64,000 nt of DNA from CADEDH01 sp041394285. Lineage in GTDB: Bacteria; Actinomycetota; Acidimicrobiia; Acidimicrobiales; SZUA-35. Where the stretch lies: assembly GCA_041394285.1 (NCBI GenBank), contig JAWKIL010000011.1, forward strand, positions 1-64,000, read 5' to 3'. Of the stretch, positions 55,243 to 64,000 are shown in pieces (within the stretch, counting starts at the first letter, position 1; each line of letters opens with the position of its first letter). The position numbers and the translations under genes were made by a program. The notes under the pieces are model-generated. The model was not told the origin of the DNA. It saw only the letters and a list, made by a program, of their open reading frames with translations, and made no database searches.

Positions 55243-57063
55243 GTGGCCCTGGCTCCGCTGACGTGGCTGATCGGGGGCGGCGTGCGGACCGGTCTCGGCT
55301 GCATGCGCCTCCCGACCGGGTCCGACGGTGACGAGGCGCGGGCCGTGGTGGCCGCCGCGCTCGCTTCGGGGGTCACCGTGCTCGACACGGCCCGGGCCTA
55401 CGACGGCAACGAGCGGTTGGTGGCCGGGGCCTTGCGGGCGGCCGGAGCCGCGCCGGGCCAGGTCCGGGTGGTGACCAAGGGTGGGATGGCCCGACCGCCG
55501 AGCCCGTCCCCACCGTCCGGGGCGCAGGGGCAGCGGGCCTGGGTGCCCGACGGGCGGGCCCGGGCCATCCGGGCCGACTGCGAGGCCAGCCTGACCGCCC
55601 TCGACGGCTGGCCGATCGCGCTGTGGTTGCTCCACGCCCCCGATCCCCGCACCCCGTGGGCCACGTCCCTGCGGGCCGTCGGCCGGCTGGCGGACGAGGG
55701 GCTGGTGGAGGCGGTCGGCCTGTCGAACGTGACCCGGGCCCAGCTCGACCAGGCCCTCGACACCGTGCCCGTGGCCGCCGTCCAGGTGGCGGTCAGCGTG
55801 CTCGACGACGGCGCGGCCCGGGGCGGGGTGCTGGCCCGGTGCGAGGAGCGGGACCTGGCCGTGCTGGCCCACTCCCCGCTCGGAGGCCCGTCCCGGGTGG
55901 CCCGCCTGCGGCGGGACCCGGTGCTGGCCGAGGTGGCGGCGGCCCACAGCGCCACCCCGGCCCAGGTGGCGCTGGCCTGGCTGCTGACCCGGTCGCCGGT
56001 GCTCGTCCCCATTCCGGGGGCTCGGCGTCCGGAGGCGGCCGGCGACGGGGCGGCGGCCGCCGCTCTCACGTTGGACCCGGCCGAGATCGAGGCGATCACC
56101 CGACACGTCGGATGGCCGCCGGGAGGTGCCGGCGGCGACGGCCGGCCCCGGTCGTCCGGGCCTCGCACCTCCGCCCCCGCCCCGGGTGAGGTCGTGCTGC
56201 TCATGGGCATCCCCGGGGCGGGCAAGACCCGGGCGTCGGCCGACCTGGTGGCGGACGGTCATCACCGCTTGAACCGGGACGAGCGGGGCGGCACCCTACG
56301 CCAGCTCGCCGCCGACCTCGACGCCGCCCTGGCCAGCGGTCGGCGACGGGTGGTGGTCGACAACACCTACCTCACCCGGGCCGCCCGGAGCCGGGTGGTG
56401 GAGGTGGCCCGGTCCCACGGGCTCGGGGTCCGCTGCCGGTGGCTCGACACCCCTCTGGCCCAGGCCCAGGTCAACCTGGTGCACCGCCTGCTCGACCACT
56501 TCGGCGGCACCCTGCCCTCACCCGAGGAGCTGGCCGTCGCCGCCCGGCAGGAGCCGGGCCTGCTCACCCCCACGGCCCAGATGCGGGCGGCCCGCCAGCT
56601 GGAGGAGCCCACCGCCGACGAAGGGTTCGCAGCGCTGGAACGGATCCCGTTCCAGCGGAGGGCGCCGGCGGCTGGCGGGCGCCCCGGCCTGCTGGTGGCG
56701 GCCGCCGCCCTCCGCCGACCGGGCTGGGAAGCCGCCATCAGCGCCGCCGTGGCAGACATCGACGACCAGGCCCCGGCCGTGCTGCTGTTCGACTGGCGCC
56801 CCGGCAACCCGCCCTCCGACCGCTCGCTGGCGGATGAGGCTGCGGCCGAGCTGGGGGCGCTGATGGGCGGGCCGGTCCAGGTGGCGCAGTGCCCCCACCC
56901 CGGCGGGCCGCCGATCTGCTGGTGCCGCCCTCCCCTGCCCGGACTGGTGCTGACGTTCGCCCGGGCGCACAGCGTCGACCTCGCCCGCTCGCAGCTGGTG
57001 GGCACGAGCCCGGCCCACCGCTCCCTGGCCGCCGCGGTAGGCGCGACCGTCGTGACCAGCTGA
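55243..57063 (+). CDS. Aldo/keto reductase fused to polynucleotide-kinase-like P-loop and HAD-like domains
   Basis: 606 residues, three parts. Residues 10-290: AKR barrel with an apparently complete Asp-Tyr-Lys-His tetrad (D48, Y53, K79, H131) and 'GLSNVTRAQLDQ'. Residues 315-445: PNKP-type P-loop kinase, with Walker A GIPGAGKT (322-329), 'NRDERGG' (344-350) and 'VVDNTYLTRAARSRVVEVAR' (371-390), the same order as in T4 and mammalian polynucleotide kinase. Residues 500-606: a HAD-like piece with the Cys/His loop CPHPGGPPICWCRPPLPGL (550-568) seen in GmhB-type phosphatases, but without the DxDGT nucleophile. GTG start. Joint function unknown. Confidence 0.8.
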   Translation: MALAPLTWLIGGGVRTGLGCMRLPTGSDGDEARAVVAAALASGVTVLDTARAYDGNERLVAGALRAAGAAPGQVRVVTKGGMARPPSPSPPSGAQGQRAWVPDGRARAIRADCEASLTALDGWPIALWLLHAPDPRTPWATSLRAVGRLADEGLVEAVGLSNVTRAQLDQALDTVPVAAVQVAVSVLDDGAARGGVLARCEERDLAVLAHSPLGGPSRVARLRRDPVLAEVAAAHSATPAQVALAWLLTRSPVLVPIPGARRPEAAGDGAAAAALTLDPAEIEAITRHVGWPPGGAGGDGRPRSSGPRTSAPAPGEVVLLMGIPGAGKTRASADLVADGHHRLNRDERGGTLRQLAADLDAALASGRRRVVVDNTYLTRAARSRVVEVARSHGLGVRCRWLDTPLAQAQVNLVHRLLDHFGGTLPSPEELAVAARQEPGLLTPTAQMRAARQLEEPTADEGFAALERIPFQRRAPAAGGRPGLLVAAAALRRPGWEAAISAAVADIDDQAPAVLLFDWRPGNPPSDRSLADEAAAELGALMGGPVQVAQCPHPGGPPICWCRPPLPGLVLTFARAHSVDLARSQLVGTSPAHRSLAAAVGATVVTS

Positions 57064-57110
57064 ACCACGGCCACCGACAAGCAGCGACCTCGAAACCCAA
57101 CCAAATAGGT

Positions 57111-57122
57111 CATGAATTCATG
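57111..57122. promoter_or_regulatory. Perfect palindrome in an AT-rich promoter patch
   Basis: CATGAATTCATG is a perfect 12-base palindrome in a stretch ('AACCAAATAGGT..GTATCTGG') much more AT-rich than its surroundings. It lies 58 bases before the FAD oxidoreductase ATG. Probable operator overlapping a promoter; the binder is unknown. Confidence 0.5.
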
Positions 57123-57179
57123 TATCTGGGGCGGGCCCGCCTGGTCACGTTCTCCGGGCGGGATGCGAGGAGGGACCGC

Positions 57180-58337
57180 ATGACGATGGCAACGAACGGG
57201 GATGCCGGACCGGATGTGGGATCGGTGGATGTTCTGGTGGTGGGAACAGGGCCGGCGGGGGCGGCGACAGCCGTCGCCTGCCGCCGGCTCGGTCTGTCGG
57301 TGGCGTTGGTCCACCGGCCGGGTGTCGGAAGCGGCGCCGATGCCCGGCCGGTGGAGCATGTGCCGTCGTCGGTACGCCAGCCCCTCGTGGAGCTCGGCCT
57401 GTGGGATGCGTTCTCCGCCGCCGGTCACACCCCGTGCGCCGCCGCCTACACCGCCTGGGGCAGCGGCGATCTGGGCTGGGGCGACGATCACCCGGCGGCC
57501 GGTCAGCCGCCGGTCGAGCAGGGTTGGCTGGTGGACCGCCGCCGCTTCGCCCGGTGGCTCCGCCAGGCCGCCCTCGACACCGGGGCGACGTTGCATTCGG
57601 CCGCCAGCCATCCGCTGGCCGAAGGCCTCGGGTTCACCCGTCCCCGGCGCCCGCCGGCGGGCCGCTTCACCGTCGACGCCACCGGGCGGCGGGGCCGGTT
57701 GGCCGAACGGTTCGGGGCCCGCCGCCGGCCGGCCGACGAGCTGTTGGCCCTGACCACCGTGCTCAGCCCGGGTGAGCACCCGCTGGAAGCGGCGCCGGTG
57801 GTGCTGGTGGAGGCGGTCCGCACGGGATGGTGGCACACGGCCCCGGCTCCCGGCGGGAGGCTGGTGGCCACGCTGGTGACCGACCCGACCGTGGCCCGGC
57901 TGAGCGAACGGCCGGCCGAGCAGGTCTGGGCCGGTGCCCTGGCCGCCAGCAGCCACACGGCGGCCCGACTCCACCATCACCGCCGCGACGGGCGATCGCT
58001 CGACCTGGTGCCCACCGGCGTGGCCGCCCTCGATCAGGCCGCCGGTCACCGTTGGTTGGCCGTGGGCGACGCCGCCCTGGCCCTCGACCCGCTGGGGGGC
58101 GCCGGTGTCCTCCAGGCCCTCCAGGGCGGCCTGACCGCGGCCCGAACCATCGCCGCCTCCCTGCTGGCCGGCGACCCCACCGCCGCCGCCCGCTACGACG
58201 CCGACATCCAGGCCCGGTTCCGCTACCACCTGGAGGCCCGCCGCCGCATCTACGAGGGCGAGCGCCGCTGGCCCGCCGCCACCTTCTGGCGCCGCCGCAC
58301 CAGCATCAGCGCCCAGAGAGCAGGCTGCGCCGCATGA
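57180..58337 (+). CDS. FAD-dependent oxidoreductase (geranylgeranyl reductase/halogenase-like)
   Basis: 385 residues. N-terminal FAD motif 'VLVVGTGPAGAATAVACRRLG' (about 18-38, shown in part) and the second FAD contact 'LAVGDAALALDPLGGAGVLQ' (about 295-315), as in p-hydroxybenzoate hydroxylase-fold enzymes. The substrate region is short and Pro/Gly/Arg-rich. GAGGAGGG precedes ATG 57180. The final 32 bases overlap the ABC permease gene on the other strand. Confidence 0.83.
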   Translation: MTMATNGDAGPDVGSVDVLVVGTGPAGAATAVACRRLGLSVALVHRPGVGSGADARPVEHVPSSVRQPLVELGLWDAFSAAGHTPCAAAYTAWGSGDLGWGDDHPAAGQPPVEQGWLVDRRRFARWLRQAALDTGATLHSAASHPLAEGLGFTRPRRPPAGRFTVDATGRRGRLAERFGARRRPADELLALTTVLSPGEHPLEAAPVVLVEAVRTGWWHTAPAPGGRLVATLVTDPTVARLSERPAEQVWAGALAASSHTAARLHHHRRDGRSLDLVPTGVAALDQAAGHRWLAVGDAALALDPLGGAGVLQALQGGLTAARTIAASLLAGDPTAAARYDADIQARFRYHLEARRRIYEGERRWPAATFWRRRTSISAQRAGCAA

Positions 58338-59469
58338 GCAGGGTGGCGACGATCACCAGCGCAGCGCCGACGGTGGCCAGGACGGCCAGGTCGCCGGCGA
58401 TCGCCCCCAGGCCGGCCCCGTCGAAGATGAGCGACTGCCAGGCCCGCATGGCCCAGTAGTGGGGCACAATCCGGGCCACCACCAGCATCGACGGCGGGAA
58501 GATCTCGGCTGGGACCATGCAACCGCCGAGGGCCCCCAGCACCATGCCGACCATGGGGGTGATGGCGCCGACCCGGTCCTCGTTGGCCCCGATCGCCCCC
58601 ACCAGCAGCCCGGCGCCGCAGCCGACCAGCGCGAAGGTGACCACCAGCAGGCCGGCGGCCAGCGGGTTCCCCCACCGCACGCCGAAGGCCACGGCGCCCA
58701 CCGTCACGATCAGCACCGACTGGAGCAGGCACAGGATGAACCACCCGACGGCCATGCCGGCCAGCTGCACGCCGAGCCCGGTGGGGCTGGCCATCGCCCG
58801 GCGCAGGATCCCGGTGCGGCGGGCCCGCACCAGCACCGTGGCCGACGTGAGAGCGGTGATGAACGTGAACAGCACCAGGTTCTGGGGGGCGGTGAACGCG
58901 AAGCGGCCGACATCGCGATCGATCCCGTCGCCGACGTCGGTGGTGGTCACGACGACACCGCTGCTGCCGGCGGCCTCGGCCCGGGCCAGCGCCTCGTTCA
59001 GCGGGACGCCGGCCCGGTCGGCGGCGAAGACGGCGGCTCCCAGCGGCGCTCCCACGTCGTCGATCACCCCCTGCAGGGTGCGGCGCACGGCCACCGTGTC
59101 CTCGCTGGCCCCCAGCGCGAGCAGCCCGATGCCGGCGGCACCGGTGCCGGCGAGCTGGGCGTCGGCGTCGGCCGGCACCACCAGCCCCGCCTCCACGCTG
59201 AAGCGGCGTACGGCCTGGCGCAGCTCGTCGGCGGTGCGGTAGCGCACGACCTCCACGCCGTCGGCGGCGGCCAGGCGGTCCTCCAGCCGGGCGGCGATGT
59301 CGTTGTTCTGCTCCACCACCAGACCCACCCGGATCCGGCCCTGGCCCCCGAACGTGGTGCCGATGATGACGATGATGGCGATGGGCAGGGCCACGGTGAA
59401 GAACAGGGCCGTGCGGTCCTGCACCATCTGGCGCAGCACCACGAACGTGAACGCCGAGGCCGCCCTCAT
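58306..59469 (-). CDS. ABC-2 type permease
   Basis: 387 residues. One N-terminal membrane helix ('ALFFTVALPIAIIVIIGTTF'), a large extracytoplasmic domain (about 45-195), then five C-terminal helices: the ABC2_membrane_3 (YhgE/DrrB-like) layout. Its ATG overlaps the stop of the second permease gene by 4 bases. Likely exports a lipid, pigment or drug-like compound. Confidence 0.88.
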   Translation of the reverse strand: MRAASAFTFVVLRQMVQDRTALFFTVALPIAIIVIIGTTFGGQGRIRVGLVVEQNNDIAARLEDRLAAADGVEVVRYRTADELRQAVRRFSVEAGLVVPADADAQLAGTGAAGIGLLALGASEDTVAVRRTLQGVIDDVGAPLGAAVFAADRAGVPLNEALARAEAAGSSGVVVTTTDVGDGIDRDVGRFAFTAPQNLVLFTFITALTSATVLVRARRTGILRRAMASPTGLGVQLAGMAVGWFILCLLQSVLIVTVGAVAFGVRWGNPLAAGLLVVTFALVGCGAGLLVGAIGANEDRVGAITPMVGMVLGALGGCMVPAEIFPPSMLVVARIVPHYWAMRAWQSLIFDGAGLGAIAGDLAVLATVGAALVIVATLLMRRSLLSGR

Positions 59470-60611
59470 TGCAGCATCACCCGCCGCACCCGCACCACGC
59501 CGACGGCGCCGAACACGAGGCCCATCCCGATCAGCACGGCCAGCGCGGTGAGGATCTCGCCCAGGCCGGCGGCGTCGGTGTTCAGGGCGGTGAACGACCG
59601 CAGGGCCCAGCCGTTGGGCGTCAGCACCGACAGCCGCCGCAGCAGCGGCGGCAGGTTGGGCCCGACGAAGTTGCCGCCCAGGAGGGCGAGCACGAAGGCG
59701 GTGACGGTGGTGGCGGCGTCGGCCTGACGCTCGGTGCGGGCCAGGCTGGCCACGAAGGTGGCCACGCCGGCCACGGCCAGCACGGTCGCCGCCATCAGGG
59801 CCAGGACCGCCACCGGGTCACCCCAGGGCGAGCCGAAGAGCACGGAGGTGACGAGCCACACGGTCACGAAGCCGGCGAAGCCCAGCACCGCCACCGACAT
59901 CGTCTTGCCGGCCAGGATCGCCCCGGGGGAGGCGGGGGTGGCGAGCTGGCGGGCCAGCGTGCCCGTCTGGCGCTCCGCCAGCACCGACCGGGCGGCGAAG
60001 CCGACGGTGAAGAACAGGAACAGCACTGCCATCGACGCCCCGTAGAAGGCTCCCGGCGACAGCTCCCGCCCACCCACCGGGAGGTCGTCGAGGGTGAGCG
60101 CCGGTGGCGCCTCGGCCGCCGCCGCCGCCACCTCGTCGGTGGGGGCCGCACCCAGGGTGGCCAACGTGGCCACCGACAGGGCCACCCGCTCGTGGCCCGA
60201 GGCGATGGTCTGGGCCACCGACTCCGCCACCTGGCCCGTCACCGGCTGCTCGGGGTCCCGAAGGACCTCGATCGAGGCGAACCCCTCACCCAGCACGATG
60301 GCCGCCCCCAGGTCGCCGTCGTTGATCTGCTGGCGGGCCGCGGCATCGTCATCCACCTCGACGAACCGCACCTGGTCCTGCTCGGCGTTCGCCGCCACCA
60401 GGGACGCCACGAGATCGGTGGACCGGGCCGAGCGGTCGAGGTCCACCACACCGACCTCGAAGGTGCTGCCTCCGGCCCCGCCCAGCAGCACGCTGAACAC
60501 CACGCCCAGCGACAGCGGTCCCACGAACGCCACCACCAACGCCGACCGGTTGCGAACCCGGCGACGAAGGTCGGCCGCTGCCACCACCAGGGTGAGACGG
60601 AGCTGGCGCAT
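59466..60611 (-). CDS. ABC-2 type permease (second subunit)
   Basis: 381 residues with the same layout as its neighbour: helix near 30-45, large external domain, then 'FYGASMAVLFLFFTVGFAAR' and four more helices. 'LAERQTGTLARQLATPASPG' is the conserved cytosolic loop that contacts the ATPase. The two permeases probably form a heterodimer. Confidence 0.88.
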   Translation of the reverse strand: MRQLRLTLVVAAADLRRRVRNRSALVVAFVGPLSLGVVFSVLLGGAGGSTFEVGVVDLDRSARSTDLVASLVAANAEQDQVRFVEVDDDAAARQQINDGDLGAAIVLGEGFASIEVLRDPEQPVTGQVAESVAQTIASGHERVALSVATLATLGAAPTDEVAAAAAEAPPALTLDDLPVGGRELSPGAFYGASMAVLFLFFTVGFAARSVLAERQTGTLARQLATPASPGAILAGKTMSVAVLGFAGFVTVWLVTSVLFGSPWGDPVAVLALMAATVLAVAGVATFVASLARTERQADAATTVTAFVLALLGGNFVGPNLPPLLRRLSVLTPNGWALRSFTALNTDAAGLGEILTALAVLIGMGLVFGAVGVVRVRRVMLQ

Positions 60612-60621
60612 CGGTCCGGCC

Positions 60622-61569
60622 TCAGTCCCGCAGGGCCCGGCCGGTCAGGTGGAGGAACACCGTCTCCAGGTTGGGCTCGGTCACCGACACGCCGCTGACC
60701 GGCAGGCCGGCCGTCGCCGCCTCGCCGATCACGGTGGCCAGCACGGCGTCGGCGTCGTCGACCAACACCTCCACCCGGTGGCCGGTCACCCGGACCCCGC
60801 TCACGGCGGGCAGGGCCCGACACCGCTCGGCCAGGGCCTCGGGCTCGCTGTCGTCGCCGGCCAGCTCCACGGCGATCACATCGTGCTCGCCGATGCGAGC
60901 CACGAGCTCCCGCCGGGTGCCCTCGGCGATCAGCACGCCGTGGTCGAGCACGCCGATGCGGTCGCAGAGCCGCTCGGCTTCCTCCATGTAATGGGTGGTG
61001 TAGAGCACCGAGAGCCCTTCGCCGCCCAGGGTCTCGATGGAGGTGAGGATCTGGTTCCGGCTCTGGGGATCGACGCCCACGGTGGGTTCGTCGAGGATGA
61101 GGAGGCGGGGTTCGTGGAGGAGGCCGACGGCGATGTTGGCCCGGCGCTTCATGCCGCCGGAGTAGTCGCCGACCCGGTCCCGGGCCCGGTCGGCCAGGCC
61201 CACCAGGTCGAGCACCCGCTCGATCCGGGTGGCCAGCGGTCGGCCGCCCAGGCCCTGGAGCCGGCCGAAGAACTTGAGGTTCTCCACCGCCGACAGGTCC
61301 TCGTAGAGAGCGATCTCCTGGGGCACCAGACCGATGGCGGCCTTGCTGTCGGTGGAGCTGGTGGTGAGGGGCCGACCCGCCACCCACACCTCGCCGGCAT
61401 CGGGGCGCAGGATCCCGGCCACCATGGAGATGGTGGTGGTCTTGCCCGAGCCGTTCGGGCCGAGCAACCCGTACGTCTCGCCCGGGTCGATGTGGAACGT
61501 GATGCCCTCCACCGCCACCCGATCGCCGAATGTGCGGCGGAGACCAGAGCAGGCGAGGAGGGGCTCCAC
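60622..61569 (-). CDS. ABC transporter ATP-binding protein (DrrA-type)
   Basis: 315 residues from GTG 61569. Walker A 'GPNGSGKTTT', signature 'YSGGMKRRANIAVGLLHEP', Walker B 'LLILDEPTVGVDP', and H-loop 'VLYTTHYMEEAE'. The C-terminal 80 residues are the regulatory extension of drug-resistance-type ATPases. The start lies 2 bases after the alcohol dehydrogenase stop, so the four genes form one operon. Confidence 0.92.
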   Translation of the reverse strand: MEPLLACSGLRRTFGDRVAVEGITFHIDPGETYGLLGPNGSGKTTTISMVAGILRPDAGEVWVAGRPLTTSSTDSKAAIGLVPQEIALYEDLSAVENLKFFGRLQGLGGRPLATRIERVLDLVGLADRARDRVGDYSGGMKRRANIAVGLLHEPRLLILDEPTVGVDPQSRNQILTSIETLGGEGLSVLYTTHYMEEAERLCDRIGVLDHGVLIAEGTRRELVARIGEHDVIAVELAGDDSEPEALAERCRALPAVSGVRVTGHRVEVLVDDADAVLATVIGEAATAGLPVSGVSVTEPNLETVFLHLTGRALRD

Positions 61570-61571
61570 CG

Positions 61572-62561
61572 TCAGAACGTTACCGACACCTTGAGGGCTC
61601 CGGCTGGCACCGGGTCGTTGGCCACGGCGAACGCGGTGTCGATCTGCTCGATGGGGTAGACGTGCGACAGCAGGGGCGACACGTCGAGGTGCCCGCCGGC
61701 GATCAGGTCGAGCGCGGTGCGGAACGACACGGCGTCGCCTTCGTCCTGTGCCCCGTAGGTGCTGGAGGCCGTGAGCTTCTTGCGGAAGAACTTGGCGAAG
61801 CTGATCGGCACACTGTCGTCGGTGTCGGGGAGCCCGAACCAGAGGAGGTCGCCACCGGGGCGGACGATCTCGATCGACTGGTAGAGGGTCTCCCGGCGGC
61901 CGACGGCCTCCACCACGTAGTCGGGGCCGGCACCGGTGAGCTCCCGCACCGCCTCCATCACGTCCACCTCGCCGGCGTTGATCGTGATGTCGGCCCCCAT
62001 CTGCTTGGAGACGGCGAGGCGGGCGTCCGACAGGTCCACCGCGATCAGGCGGCCGGCGCCCTGACGCTTCAGCCAGTAGGCCCAGAACAGGCCGGCCGAT
62101 CCCTGGCCCAGCACCAGGACGGTCTTGCCCACCACATCCACCGGGCGCTGGCGGGCGGCGAAGATGATCGTGCCGAACTGCTGGGCCATCAGCAGCTGCT
62201 CCTCGGGAACGTCGCACTGCGGGAGGGGCAGGACGTACTTGCCGTGCATCCGCTGGTACTCGCTGAAGCCCTCGGAGGCACCGGCGAACGGGAAGCACAG
62301 CACCCGGGTGCCCTCGGCCACGCCGGGGTGGTTGGAGCGCACGACCTCCCCGATGCCCTCGTGACCGGGATAGCCGTGGGGACACGGAAGGGGGAAAGGC
62401 ACACCTGCCCCGTGGCACACCACGTGGAGGTCCGAGCCGCAGATCGAGGCCATGGTGGTGCGCACGAGGATCTGGTGGTCGCCGATGTCGGGGATCGGCG
62501 TCTCGACGCAGCGCATGTCGTTGATCCCGAGCATCTGCCCGGCTCGCATCATCTCGGCCAC
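61572..62561 (-). CDS. Zinc-binding alcohol dehydrogenase-like protein (MDR)
   Basis: 329 residues. Catalytic-zinc ligands visible: Cys in 'SICGSDLHVV' and His-Glu in 'GYPGHEGIGEV'. The four-Cys structural-zinc loop is absent. Rossmann motif 'VLVLGQGSAGLFWAYWLKRQ'. First gene of the ABC exporter operon, which hints that it acts on the exported compound or a precursor. ATG codons at 62561 and 62549 ('MRAGQ') are both possible. Confidence 0.87.
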   Translation of the reverse strand: MAEMMRAGQMLGINDMRCVETPIPDIGDHQILVRTTMASICGSDLHVVCHGAGVPFPLPCPHGYPGHEGIGEVVRSNHPGVAEGTRVLCFPFAGASEGFSEYQRMHGKYVLPLPQCDVPEEQLLMAQQFGTIIFAARQRPVDVVGKTVLVLGQGSAGLFWAYWLKRQGAGRLIAVDLSDARLAVSKQMGADITINAGEVDVMEAVRELTGAGPDYVVEAVGRRETLYQSIEIVRPGGDLLWFGLPDTDDSVPISFAKFFRKKLTASSTYGAQDEGDAVSFRTALDLIAGGHLDVSPLLSHVYPIEQIDTAFAVANDPVPAGALKVSVTF

Positions 62562-62660
62562 TGGTGCTGTCTCCCTGCTTGCGGTCCTGCTTGCGGTCCG
62601 GCCCCCGATGATGTCGCACGGCGCGCCGGGCCGCCAGCAGGGCGCAGTTCGTCGTCCCGC

Positions 62661-64000
62661 TCACTGGATCACGCTCCCGTCGGGGCGGTAGGTGCGCCAC
62701 CGGCCGGTGACCGGATCTCGGGTAGTGGCAAAGCCCTTCTGTTTCCATCGATTGTGGAACCCGCACAGCGGTGCGCCGTTGTCGGGGTTGGTGGGTCCGC
62801 CTCTGGCGTGGTCGAGGAGGTGGTCGATCTCGCAGCGGGTGGTGGGATGATCACAGCCGGGCCAGATGCACCGGGGGCTCTGCAACTGGGCGGCGAGGCG
62901 GGCGGACCCGGTGAACAGGCGGGCCTTGCGGCCGAGGTCGATGACCACCCCCTTGGTGTTCACGATCACGCGTCGGACGTGGTTGGCCAGGCTGGAGAAG
63001 AACTGCTCGACCGGTTCCAGTGGCACACCGTCCAACGTGGAGCACCGGTAGGTGTCGGGGTCGCACCACTGGTCACGCTGGACCGTGGCGTCGGTGAGCG
63101 ACGCCGACCAGTGGGTGTCGAGGGCCGCGGCGTCGGCACCCAGCAGATCAGCCAGGGCGAGGTAGGTGTCGGCCGACCAGACGATGTTGTGGACGATCGC
63201 CGGCCGGGAGGTGTCGGCGGGTGCGCCGGCGGCGTCGTTGAAGATCCGCTCCAACGCATCGGCCCGCCGCTGGGCGTCGGTCCGCTTCAGATCCGACACC
63301 GTGGCCGCCTCACCCAACTTGGCCCGGGCGGCGGCCCAGTCTGCCTGCCACAACATGTGGGTGTAGTGGTCGAGGATCTCCCGCATCCGGGCTCCCTGAT
63401 CGGCGGCGAAGTGGCCGGACAGTTCCCAGGTGTTGTCGATGCTGGCGTGGATCAGGCGGACGTTGCGGTTGGCGTGGTTGCGTTCGTTGTCGTGGAATCC
63501 GCCGTTCATGTCGGTGGCCCGTTCCCAGTCCAGGACCTTGTCCTTGAACCGGTCGAAGGACTCCTCGGCCGCCCACCGCAGGAACTTCTCCTGCCGGCCG
63601 GGGACCTTGCCCGTGATCCGGGGATTGGCCTGCACCCGGGCCAGAAGCTGCACGTGACACAGGCTGACCCGCCCCGCCCGCAGGGCGGCGGCGATGTCGG
63701 GCAGGTCACGCAGGGCCCGGGCCGCCTGGGCCCGCCGGCCCGCCTCGGCCGGCGACACCTTCAACACGTGGGCGATGTGGGCCTTGACCGAACGGTGACC
63801 GTCGATCCGATGCAACCGGCCGGTGTCGATGGCGGTCACGTTGTCGATCTGGGCGGCACCGACCAACCGGTGCAGGTGCTCCAACCGGTGCTCGACCAAA
63901 AGCGCGTCGCCCGCCTGCTGGGGCTGAGCCAACTCTGCCGCCAACGCTTCGACCGCCGCCACCGCGGCGGCGACCCGAGCGCCGAGCGCCTCGTTCGCAA
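62661..64000 (-). CDS. HNH endonuclease-domain protein of the 13E12/DUF222 family (5' end outside window)
   Basis: At least 433 residues. DUF222 region (about 1-300) followed by a C-terminal HNH domain: 'CIWPGCDHPTTRCEIDHLLD' and 'GGPTNPDNGAPLCGFHNRWK' supply the paired Cys and His residues. The frame stays open past GTG 63962 to the window edge with family-like text ('EALGARVAAAV'), so the start is probably beyond 64000. Such genes occur in many near-identical copies in actinobacterial genomes and behave like selfish repeats; their role is not known. Confidence 0.88.
   Translation of the reverse strand, partial: ANEALGARVAAAVAAVEALAAELAQPQQAGDALLVEHRLEHLHRLVGAAQIDNVTAIDTGRLHRIDGHRSVKAHIAHVLKVSPAEAGRRAQAARALRDLPDIAAALRAGRVSLCHVQLLARVQANPRITGKVPGRQEKFLRWAAEESFDRFKDKVLDWERATDMNGGFHDNERNHANRNVRLIHASIDNTWELSGHFAADQGARMREILDHYTHMLWQADWAAARAKLGEAATVSDLKRTDAQRRADALERIFNDAAGAPADTSRPAIVHNIVWSADTYLALADLLGADAAALDTHWSASLTDATVQRDQWCDPDTYRCSTLDGVPLEPVEQFFSSLANHVRRVIVNTKGVVIDLGRKARLFTGSARLAAQLQSPRCIWPGCDHPTTRCEIDHLLDHARGGPTNPDNGAPLCGFHNRWKQKGFATTRDPVTGRWRTYRPDGSVIQ

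Overview
The window is very GC-rich, densely packed DNA with frequent GTG starts, 4-nt stop/start overlaps and candidate TANNNT leaderless promoters. It is rich in CaiB/BaiF CoA-transferases, P450s, F420-type (DUF385) and mycofactocin-type oxidoreductases, GntR/TetR regulators, ECF sigma factors and a 13E12-type HNH protein. This points to a soil or aquatic actinobacterium, and the mix reminds me of Acidimicrobiia (Iamia/Ilumatobacter-like). The taxonomic placement is inference. No rRNA, tRNA, CRISPR or intact insertion sequence was recognised.

Layout. 0-6.8 kb is visibly less GC-rich and looks accessory: an acyl-CoA-dehydrogenase-fold flavoprotein, two lipoproteins, a complete ECF41 sigma-factor module (sigma, AhpD-like protein, NAD(P)-binding epimerase-like protein) with two near-identical sigma-type promoters, two small unknown genes, and a broken tyrosine-recombinase N-terminus at the junction. 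6.9-16.3 kb is catabolic: a VOC protein, a two-domain CoA-transferase, a single-domain CoA-transferase translationally coupled to a P450, a TetR regulator, a second P450, an AraC regulator and a nitrilase. 16.3-20.9 kb carries an F420-type nitroreductase, an MDR oxidoreductase and two tandem acyl-CoA carboxylase carboxyltransferase genes. 20.9-23.3 kb is a GntR/YtrA-type ABC exporter operon. 23.3-33 kb is a run of small enzymes and conserved proteins, including a DUF296 protein, a P19/Tp34-like protein, DUF805, a methyltransferase, a hydrolase/TetR divergent pair, a GcvT-fold demethylase-like protein and a second AhpD-like protein.

33-44 kb holds a mycofactocin-type SDR, an ECF42 sigma factor with its DGPF/YCII partner and a matching promoter, a TauD-type dioxygenase, a secreted protein, a GST, an intracellular PHB depolymerase, a Fic protein, DUF2461 and DUF2889 proteins, and a large alpha/beta hydrolase. 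44-51.4 kb is a signalling island: a stand-alone receiver, a giant CheB-CheR-PAS-GAF-histidine kinase, a small kinase-like protein, a LuxR-type response regulator, and a STAS plus RsbW-like kinase pair. Three reading frames in this island appear shifted by exactly one base. 51.5-64 kb contains a double VOC protein, a second two-domain CoA-transferase, a GNAT, an unusual aldo/keto reductase fused to a polynucleotide-kinase-like domain, an FAD oxidoreductase, an ABC-2 exporter operon preceded by a zinc alcohol dehydrogenase, and a 13E12-type HNH gene that runs off the right edge.

The genes do not form one pathway. Most fit breakdown of CoA-activated organic acids, terpenoids/steroids or xenobiotics, with stress sigma factors and local regulators. 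The strongest regulatory result is the presence of sigma-type promoter pairs exactly where the ECF41 and ECF42 families predict them. The most unusual protein is the AKR/kinase fusion at 55-57 kb.
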